Shown here: positions 1 to 5,222 of the stretch, piece by piece
Numbering within the stretch: the first letter of the stretch is position 1
Layout: each line of letters starts with the position of its first letter
Assembly: GCA_015521265.1 (NCBI GenBank)
Contig: WAON01000088.1
Coordinates: 1-5,437 of the forward strand
Origin: Desulfurococcales archaeon
GTDB lineage: Archaea; Thermoproteota; Thermoprotei_A; Sulfolobales; Desulfurococcaceae
Direction of reading: 5' to 3'
DNA length: 5,437 nucleotides
Translations under genes and position numbers: made by a program
Notes under the pieces: model-generated
Told to the model about the DNA's origin: nothing
Database searches by the model: none
Seen by the model: the letters and a program-made list of their open reading frames with translations, nothing else

Positions 1-477
1 ATCATAGAGTATATTGGTAGGCATGAAGAAGAGATAGCGAGGGATCTCATCGGGAAGGGGAGGTATGAAGCAGTAATCGATGGGGAAACAGTTGAGTTAT
101 TAAAGGAGCACGTATCGATCACGCCGGTATACGTTGAAGGATACAGCGTTGAAGACAGGGATTGGGGCAGTGTAGCAGTAGATACGAGGCTTACAAGGGA
201 AGAACTAGCCAAGGGGCTTGCCCGCGACGTTATAAGGCGTATACAGGTTATGAGGAAAGAAATGGGTCTTGAATTAGACGATAAGATAAAAACGATAATC
301 ATAGCACCAAAGGAGGACGTTGAATTACTGGAGAGTAATAAGGAATACATAATGAATGAGACGAGGAGCGTAGAACTAGTCTTCGCCGCTAGTAAGCCTG
401 GTGAAGGAACAGGCTATGCTAGGGAGTGGGAGGTTAACGGTAAGAAATACATTATCATAATATTTAAACACGAATAA
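1..477 (+). CDS. ileS: Isoleucyl-tRNA synthetase, C-terminal 158 residues (5' truncated by window)
   Basis: This is the end of a gene that enters from the left edge and is open in frame 1 until the TAA at 475-477. The best signature, at window residues 61-96, runs DTRLT..EL..GLARDVIRRIQ.MRKEMGLELDDKI. It is the conserved C-terminal segment of archaeal/eukaryotic-type isoleucyl-tRNA synthetases, which lies after the anticodon-binding domain. The enzyme charges tRNA-Ile with isoleucine in the cytoplasm. The catalytic HIGH and KMSKS motifs and the editing domain would lie upstream and cannot be seen. The usual family motif here has Glu before GLAR (AEGLAR); this copy has AKGLAR, a mild deviation. 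The last 60 residues form an alternating beta-rich tail ending in IIIIFKHE. The next gene follows after 100 bp in the same orientation but is functionally unrelated. An internal ATG at 250 is not a real start, because the homology begins well before it. Confidence 0.93.
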   Translation: MIEYIGRHEEEIARDLIGKGRYEAVIDGETVELLKEHVSITPVYVEGYSVEDRDWGSVAVDTRLTREELAKGLARDVIRRIQVMRKEMGLELDDKIKTIIIAPKEDVELLESNKEYIMNETRSVELVFAASKPGEGTGYAREWEVNGKKYIIIIFKHE

Positions 478-577
478 TAACACTAGCCATACCCGTTCCG
501 ATCACGTTTTTACACCCTAACGAATAATATCAATACATAACGGTATAGGGCATGTATGGGCTGATGTAGAACTGTCA
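478..577. other. Intergenic spacer between ileS and the ClC gene
   Basis: The spacer is 100 bp long with no ORF or RNA gene. A run of five T at 507-511, about 30 nt after the ileS stop, could serve as an archaeal oligo-T terminator, but it is short. Two A/T-rich stretches, around 523-534 and TATAGG at 544-549, are weak box A candidates for the ClC gene. The second is centred about 32 nt before the ATG at 578, slightly farther than ideal for a leaderless start. No clear Shine-Dalgarno precedes 578. Confidence 0.35.
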
Positions 578-2311
578 ATGGAAAACATACCTATCTGGAG
601 GTTTTACCTAGCAGCCCTTATTGTCGGTGTTCTAAGCTCACTCCTAGCTCTAATCCTATATGGCCTCGTATCCCTAATAATCAGCTTCTACAAGTATCTT
701 GCAACTGGTGTTTTCTCAGTCAACTTCAACGCTGATTCCGAGACAGTCTACTCCCTAATACAATCCGTGCATAATGCATGGATACTCATACCAGTAATAC
801 TCGCAGCAGTAATTATAAGCTATGCCTTAACATGGAGGGATCCATCTACTTGGGGTGCAAGCGTTGACGGAGCATTAAGAGCCTACCATTTAAGAGCCGC
901 CGTTATCAAGCCCCGGAGCCTATTATTGAAGCTAATTGCTACATCACTACTAGTAGCTAGTGGAGCCTCTACCGGTTTACTGGGTCCTAGTATTTTTATT
1001 GGTGGGGGTGTTATCGGCCTCTTACTGCTTATTAGGCATATACCGTTCATCTACCGGCGCAGGCTATTCCTAGCAGGTGTAGCAGGTGTTTTATCAAGTA
1101 TTTTCCGAGCACCATTGGGAGCGGCTATTTACGCCCTTGAAGCCCCCTACCACCGGGACCTCGAGACGAGAGCTATTATATCTGTAGTTGTTTCAAGCCT
1201 TACATCCTACACTATAACAATACTATTGACTGGGTATAAGCCCCTCCTACCAATTATAAACCTCCCGGTTACAATCGTCTTCCACCCCCTCACCCTTCTA
1301 CTAGTATCCCTCCTAGGAATAACTACCGGGTTCCTATCCCGTTACTGGGCTGATCTCTACCGGTTCTTCAACAGGCTAAGCCATAACAGGAACCACTACG
1401 TTCTAGGCCTAACTGTTGCATTATTAATAGTACTCATAGGAATCTCGCTGCCCGGATCTACTGGTACTGGGCAATTACTAATAGCAAGCCTAGTTACATG
1501 TACAACCAAGTACTCGATCATTATACTAGCCGCTATACTTGCTGCTAGGTTTATATTATCAGTACTTATAACCGGTTTCCGGGGTAGCGGTGGTTTATTC
1601 GCTCCGGGAATAGTGATCGGCGGCCTCATGGGCTACCTATTATCAATACCCTTCCAGAACAATTACCTTACAAGTATAATGGTATTAGCGGGTATGGCCG
1701 GCTTCTACGGAGGTGTTTCTACAACTCCAATAGGTACATCGATCATATTGGCAGAGATGACCGGCAGCTATCCATTGATACTTCCAGTACTAGTATCAGC
1801 ATTGATCGCTAGGGAAATTGTCGGCCGTAAATACTTGTATATTTATCAGAGAGATAGAAAGCTCTACAGAGTCGTTGAACAGCTTAGGAATACGTATGAA
1901 TACATAGCTGAGCACAACCCAGTGTATAGGCGTTTAAGGATTAAGAGGTTTAGGGATTACATCGAGAAACCGGTTATTAGGAAATACCGGGATGTCAAAG
2001 CGGATCCCGGCGGGTTACTGGCTTATATGACTATTACTGGTGGAGACTACATAGTAGTTACTAGGGATCGAGACTACTATGTGTTAACAATGGATTCCCT
2101 TATAAACTCTATTACTAGGAGGAAGCCCCCTCTCCTAGTCAAGCCCCCGATCCATGGGTTGGAGGATAGTATTGAATCTATCGTTGAAGATATTACACGC
2201 TACAATACACAATACGTGATCCTAGTCGAGGAGGATAGAGTTTACGTTTTAACAGTTAGGAAACTCTATAATGCAGTAGCACTGGATTATTTAAAGGCTA
2301 GAACCCCTTGA
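578..2311 (+). CDS. ClC-family chloride channel/transporter with atypical gate motif
   Basis: This is a 577-residue integral membrane protein of the voltage-gated chloride channel (ClC/EriC) superfamily, moving chloride or similar anions across the cytoplasmic membrane as a dimer. Family landmarks in order: an N-terminal helix near 8-36; WGASVDGALRAYH at 92-104, the counterpart of the GSGIP loop, in the G-x-x-x-D form of one prokaryotic subfamily; SGASTGLLGPSIFIGG at 128-143, the counterpart of the G-R/K-E-G-P gate; ALEAPYHRDLE at 186-196; LPGSTGTG at 291-298; GSGGLFAP at 336-343, the well-kept GxFxP motif; AEMTGSYPLILP at 392-403; and Tyr421/Tyr423, one of which should be the inner-gate tyrosine. 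The gate position normally held by Glu is Leu135. Residues about 425-577 form a cytoplasmic tail with two similar sheet-helix units, probably a reduced CBS pair. ATG 578 is the only good start, since the frame is closed at 518-520 and has no other ATG, GTG or TTG between. The 3' end overlaps the convergent antiporter gene by 14 bp. The family is clear; channel versus exchanger activity is not. Confidence 0.9.
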   Translation: MENIPIWRFYLAALIVGVLSSLLALILYGLVSLIISFYKYLATGVFSVNFNADSETVYSLIQSVHNAWILIPVILAAVIISYALTWRDPSTWGASVDGALRAYHLRAAVIKPRSLLLKLIATSLLVASGASTGLLGPSIFIGGGVIGLLLLIRHIPFIYRRRLFLAGVAGVLSSIFRAPLGAAIYALEAPYHRDLETRAIISVVVSSLTSYTITILLTGYKPLLPIINLPVTIVFHPLTLLLVSLLGITTGFLSRYWADLYRFFNRLSHNRNHYVLGLTVALLIVLIGISLPGSTGTGQLLIASLVTCTTKYSIIILAAILAARFILSVLITGFRGSGGLFAPGIVIGGLMGYLLSIPFQNNYLTSIMVLAGMAGFYGGVSTTPIGTSIILAEMTGSYPLILPVLVSALIAREIVGRKYLYIYQRDRKLYRVVEQLRNTYEYIAEHNPVYRRLRIKRFRDYIEKPVIRKYRDVKADPGGLLAYMTITGGDYIVVTRDRDYYVLTMDSLINSITRRKPPLLVKPPIHGLEDSIESIVEDITRYNTQYVILVEEDRVYVLTVRKLYNAVALDYLKARTP

Positions 2312-3470
2312 ATAAACGGGTTAACAATACCGGCGTCGAGAGACTGGTAACATATATCAGAATTAAGGCTGAAAGGTAGAGCTCCATCGTTAATACACCA
2401 GTGGTTAATCCTACAACAGCTATCACCAGATCAACTCCTGCACGAGGCATCATTCCAACACCAATCGTTAAACTGGACTTAGAGTCAAGTCCTCGTAGAC
2501 GAGCAGATAAACCGCATCCAACTATTTTACCGATTATCCCCGCTGATACAACCCCGATAATAACCCATAAAACCTCGAGGGGGTTTATTCGGGAGACAAT
2601 ACTCCATGGGTCTAGGAGGATGCCTGCATAGACGAAGAAGAATGGGGATATAAGCTGAACTAGTACCTGGAAGAATCCCAGTACTCGTTCACTCTTAACG
2701 ACTCGACTCATAGCTAATCCTCCAAGATACGCTCCTACTAGGGGGGATAAGCCGAACCAGGAGCTTAGTATAGCCATTGATAAACCAATAATGATCAACT
2801 GAGTCATCGGAGCATCTAGTAAACGGCTATTCACCAATATCCTATTGAACAACTTATCGCTTACACGGTAGAGTATAGTGAAGAAGGTGAATACGAGTAC
2901 TAGCCCGGTTGTTATTAGTGAGAGGGCTTCACCACGGATCTCTCCATAGTAGACTATGCTTGATACCAACGCGAATAAAACCATAGCCATAACATCATCA
3001 GCGAAGGCAGCACCCATAATGATCTCCCCCTCCCTCTTCCTCAAAACCCCCAGCTCCATTAGGGTTGTCGATGTAACGCTTACACTAGTAGGTGAGAGAA
3101 TGGTCGCTATGAACAATGCGGTCAAGTACTGGTAGCCGAAGAGATAGGCGATCAGGTATGCTAGGCTGAAAGTAGCCAGTACTCCTCCAAGAGCTACTAT
3201 AAAGGAATCCCTACCATACTTACGAGCAGCTTCTATATCGGTTTCAAGCCCGGCTAGGAAGATCAATACAACTATTCCCAGCCAACCAATTACCTCAACG
3301 TTATGAGTAGCCCTAATCAAGCCTAGCACGGTTGGCCCGATCAATATCCCCACCAGCAGGTCTCCAAGGATAGGCGGCTGGTTAAACCGGACAATAACCT
3401 CTTCCAACACCTTAGCTAAAACAATGACAAGCGTTAAATCAATAAGTATCAACAACTCGACGGAAGCCAT
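2298..3470 (-). CDS. CPA2-family Na+(K+)/H+ antiporter, membrane domain only
   Basis: This is a polytopic membrane protein of the monovalent cation:proton antiporter-2 family (KefB/NapA-like), exchanging Na+ or K+ for H+ across the cytoplasmic membrane. Numbered from ATG 3470 (390 residues), visible motifs are QPPILGDLLVGILIGPTVLG at 31-50, LIFLAGLETDIE at 69-80, TSVSVTSTTLMELGVL at 128-143, the ion-site motif AAFADD with Asp158-Asp159, and MMPRAGVDLVIA at 340-351, whose Arg343 sits where NhaA/NapA carry the key Lys. About 12 hydrophobic segments are present. There is no C-terminal RCK/TrkA-N domain, unlike Kef proteins. Three starts are possible: TTG 3491, ATG 3485 and ATG 3470. I prefer 3470: a TATA-like element at 3491-3500 lies about 26 nt upstream, no Shine-Dalgarno is present, and the product then begins directly with the first helix. 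The gene converges on the ClC gene (14-bp overlap) and diverges from the primase-like gene. The family is confident; ion specificity is unknown. Confidence 0.9.
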   Translation of the reverse strand: MASVELLILIDLTLVIVLAKVLEEVIVRFNQPPILGDLLVGILIGPTVLGLIRATHNVEVIGWLGIVVLIFLAGLETDIEAARKYGRDSFIVALGGVLATFSLAYLIAYLFGYQYLTALFIATILSPTSVSVTSTTLMELGVLRKREGEIIMGAAFADDVMAMVLFALVSSIVYYGEIRGEALSLITTGLVLVFTFFTILYRVSDKLFNRILVNSRLLDAPMTQLIIIGLSMAILSSWFGLSPLVGAYLGGLAMSRVVKSERVLGFFQVLVQLISPFFFVYAGILLDPWSIVSRINPLEVLWVIIGVVSAGIIGKIVGCGLSARLRGLDSKSSLTIGVGMMPRAGVDLVIAVVGLTTGVLTMELYLSALILIYVTSLSTPVLLTRLFKGF

Positions 3471-3490
3471 ACCAGTAGACCACATCGGCA

Positions 3491-3500
3491 AGATAATACT
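3491..3500 (-). promoter_or_regulatory. Candidate box A (TATA) for the antiporter gene
   Basis: Read on the minus strand the sequence is AGTATTATCT. Its centre lies about 26 nt upstream of the ATG at 3470, the usual distance between an archaeal TATA box and the transcription start. That would give a leaderless mRNA starting at or next to 3470. The match to the TTTATA-type consensus is moderate. Confidence 0.45.
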
Positions 3501-3540
3501 ATGAGTGGTCCGAGCCCGCTTACAAACAGCCTCGTCATCA

Positions 3541-3569
3541 CCTCCTCCCCCACAAGGGGGGGGAGGAGG
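3541..3569. repeat. Perfect 11-bp G/C inverted repeat (hairpin) in the divergent intergenic region
   Basis: The left arm at 3541-3551 is CCTCCTCCCCC and the right arm at 3559-3569 is its exact reverse complement. They are separated by 7 nt and can slip because the G run is 8 long (3556-3563). Such a G/C-only stem stands out in an A/T-rich intergenic region. It lies upstream of both predicted promoters, so it would not be in the leaderless mRNA of either neighbour. On the minus strand the 3' arm contains GGAGGAGGTG directly followed by ATG at 3538, so the stem would pair a Shine-Dalgarno-like sequence with an anti-Shine-Dalgarno-like sequence. It could be an RNA structure in a longer antiporter leader, an insulating terminator, a protein-binding site or a quadruplex-prone tract. 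The repeat itself is certain; the role is open. Confidence 0.8.
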
Positions 3570-3605
3570 CTATAATCCCGGGTTCGTCTTCATCCCAGAA
3601 ATATT

Positions 3606-3615
3606 ATTGATCAAT
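3606..3615. promoter_or_regulatory. 10-bp palindrome next to box A, possible operator
   Basis: ATTGATCAAT is a perfect palindrome ending 5 bp before the TATA-like element of the primase-like gene. Regulator binding here would contact the BRE/TFB region. A short A/T-rich palindrome can also arise by chance, so this is only a candidate operator. Confidence 0.25.
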
Positions 3616-3620
3616 TATGG

Positions 3621-3629
3621 ATTATAAAG
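3621..3629 (+). promoter_or_regulatory. Box A (TATA) promoter of the primase-like gene
   Basis: ATTATAAAG is a good archaeal TATA box. Its centre, near 3625-3626, is 26-27 nt upstream of the ATG at 3652, which predicts a transcript starting at or within a base of the start codon, i.e. leaderless. This fixes the choice of start for the downstream gene. Confidence 0.65.
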
Positions 3630-3651
3630 AATACTATTACCAGGTCAGGGG

Positions 3652-5157
3652 ATGCATGGATTGCTTCTTGGTGAACAGTATTTAGCCGTGGTTGTGGAAT
3701 ATTATGATTGGTGCATGGTTTTGGGAATAGATGTATTGGAGTATTATTCGCGTAGCAGGATAGCAGTTGAGATCGCTGGTTTCCTTAAGAATCGCTGGGC
3801 CGCGTTGGAGAGTAGTGATCGGAAATGGATCCGCTGGGTAAACGGTAAACCATTAACTATCAATCAGCCCGGGGATGTAGCATTACTCTTTAAGCGATAC
3901 AGGGGACTCGGTGTTCGAAGTATTTATGGAACCATCGAGGTCTTCAAAAAGCTATCTTCTAGGCGGGACGTATTCGAGGAGTATGAGGGCAACGTCGTTT
4001 ATGCTACGCCCTTCATAGACATCGATATCCTAGACGAGAAGCTTGTCGGTGAGAAGTGGAAATATGCTGTAAGGATCGGGTCTCTGATCGGGGAGTACCT
4101 AGCAGGTAAGGGGCTGGGTGAAGCGTTATACTATGTGTGGAGCGGTGCAGGGCTACACGTCAGGGTTAACGAGAAGTGTTTCAGTAGAGTACTCGAGAAA
4201 CACCATCCAGTCGATGTAGCTTTCGCAGTAGTAGAGTATACGCTGGATAAACTACAGCCCCAAATACTCGATGCTATACGGGATTCAGGTTATGCTTTGA
4301 AAGTGGAAAACCTTGTAGCGATGAAGAGGGTTTTCACAGCCCCACTAAGCCTACACCGCAGATTAGACAGGTCCGCTGTACCCTTCACAATTAATGAATT
4401 ACGGGATTTCAGCCTGGAATGGAGTAATCCGGAGAACCCAGTCTATGTTGAGAAGGCTTGGAGCCGTGGAAAACCCGGACAATGCGATGATTTCGCCGAG
4501 GAGGCACTGCTACATGTTGGAAAAGTTGCTAAACGCACATTATTGGAAGTTAGAGCTACGAGGATCGGGCCCCCAGTCGAGAAACCAGCAGGTACACCTG
4601 TAACGGTTAAACAAGAAGTCGGAGAGCCGGGAAGGTTCCCGGTTATGGCTTTGTTACAGGCTGCTCGTTACTATGTTTTAAAGGGTGATCTGGGGAAGGC
4701 TAAGAGCTTCGGGCTGAACCGAGCAATATTCTACGCATGGGCAAAATACTACGGACCAGCTAAGAGGCCTGTAGCGGCTAGGGCTTCTAGGGGTAGGATT
4801 TATGGTTCAAGAATCTCCGGCGAGGTTAAACGGGTGGAGGAGCTCGGGGAGAAGACTCAGATCAGTAGTAGCGGCTACTACGTTATGGGCGGTGTAGAGC
4901 AGAGGCCGGAGGATTTCGACCGCTACGTTGCTAGGAGGTTTGAAGAAGTAGGGATCTCCTTCGAGGATGCATGGCGTAAAGCAGTAGAATACGTTAAAAA
5001 GTTTCCCCGGACAATACTATTAGACCCCCAGAGGTTCTACAAGGAAGTCTATGAGCCGGTGAGAGACAGGTTCGTAGAGAAAGTTCTGCGGAGAAAACAC
5101 GCTGAGAAAAAGACTGCCGGGCTGGACAAGTGGTTGAGCATGGGTTCAAATAATTAG
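3652..5157 (+). CDS. Archaeo-eukaryotic primase (AEP) superfamily protein with C-terminal extension
   Basis: This 501-residue, presumably cytoplasmic protein resembles the small catalytic subunit of archaeal/eukaryotic primase (PriS) and related primase-polymerases, which make or extend nucleic-acid primers using two metal ions. Motif I is FIDIDI with Asp123 and Asp125. Motif II is WSGAGLHV, with Ser164 and His169 matching SGxxGxH. Motif III is RVFTAPLSLHRRL at 226-238, the counterpart of the PriS R-L-I-R-x-P-x-S-L-H block. The Asp expected three residues before that Arg is Ala223. Residues about 31-70 (YYSR..IAVEI..FLKNRWAAL...GKPLTI) form the N-terminal part. After about 290 comes a region I cannot name, including MALLQAARYYVLKGDLGKAK and FGLNRAIFYAWAK (332-365), then a charged helical stretch to 480 and a tail TAGLDKWL (488-495) that resembles a PCNA-binding PIP box. 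PriS is usually about 330-350 residues, so this is larger and probably not the replicative primase. The ATG is fixed by box A at 3621-3629. Superfamily is likely; precise activity is unknown. Confidence 0.8.
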   Translation: MHGLLLGEQYLAVVVEYYDWCMVLGIDVLEYYSRSRIAVEIAGFLKNRWAALESSDRKWIRWVNGKPLTINQPGDVALLFKRYRGLGVRSIYGTIEVFKKLSSRRDVFEEYEGNVVYATPFIDIDILDEKLVGEKWKYAVRIGSLIGEYLAGKGLGEALYYVWSGAGLHVRVNEKCFSRVLEKHHPVDVAFAVVEYTLDKLQPQILDAIRDSGYALKVENLVAMKRVFTAPLSLHRRLDRSAVPFTINELRDFSLEWSNPENPVYVEKAWSRGKPGQCDDFAEEALLHVGKVAKRTLLEVRATRIGPPVEKPAGTPVTVKQEVGEPGRFPVMALLQAARYYVLKGDLGKAKSFGLNRAIFYAWAKYYGPAKRPVAARASRGRIYGSRISGEVKRVEELGEKTQISSSGYYVMGGVEQRPEDFDRYVARRFEEVGISFEDAWRKAVEYVKKFPRTILLDPQRFYKEVYEPVRDRFVEKVLRRKHAEKKTAGLDKWLSMGSNN

Positions 5158-5159
5158 CC

Positions 5160-5166
5160 TTATAAG
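5160..5166 (+). promoter_or_regulatory. Candidate box A for the gene starting near 5223
   Basis: TTATAAG begins three bases after the stop codon of the primase-like gene. Transcription would start near 5189, leaving a leader of about 35 nt to GTG 5223 or about 65 nt to TTG 5253. It suggests the downstream gene has its own promoter. The match to the TATA consensus is good, but its use is inferred. Confidence 0.4.
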
Positions 5167-5222
5167 AGAATTATCAGCCAAAACAATACCTGTAGAAAAC
5201 GAAAACTCGGAAACATAATTTG

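Noticed and set aside
1072..1089. Perfect 9-bp tandem repeat (AGCAGGTGT twice) in the ClC gene
   Set aside because: It encodes Ala-Gly-Val-Ala-Gly-Val in a membrane helix where small-residue repeats are normal for the family; there is no sign of a longer array.
1396..1629. Minus-strand frame inside the ClC gene
   Set aside because: It lies wholly within a well-supported membrane-protein gene, and its product has no recognisable motif; it is a shadow frame.
2401..2631. Plus-strand frame inside the antiporter gene
   Set aside because: It is antisense to conserved antiporter motifs and has a low-complexity Thr/Pro/Ile composition, typical of a shadow frame.
3535..3541. Box C of a C/D box guide RNA on the minus strand (GTGATGA), with an ATGAAGA element farther upstream on that strand
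   Set aside because: No CTGA box D or D' lies at the needed distance on that strand, so a C/D sRNA is not supported.
3534..3546. Remnant of the 3' end of a 16S rRNA gene (ATCACCTCCT)
   Set aside because: Only about 10 bases match, and the conserved sequence that should precede them in 16S rRNA is missing. The complement explains it better as a Shine-Dalgarno-like sequence.
3577..3597. tRNA T-arm resemblance (CCCGGGTTCG)
   Set aside because: The loop and 3' half of the stem do not fit, and there is no anticodon arm, D-arm or acceptor stem around it.
4394..4603. Second plus-strand frame inside the primase-like gene
   Set aside because: It is an out-of-frame reading within the conserved gene, with no own promoter or recognisable motif.
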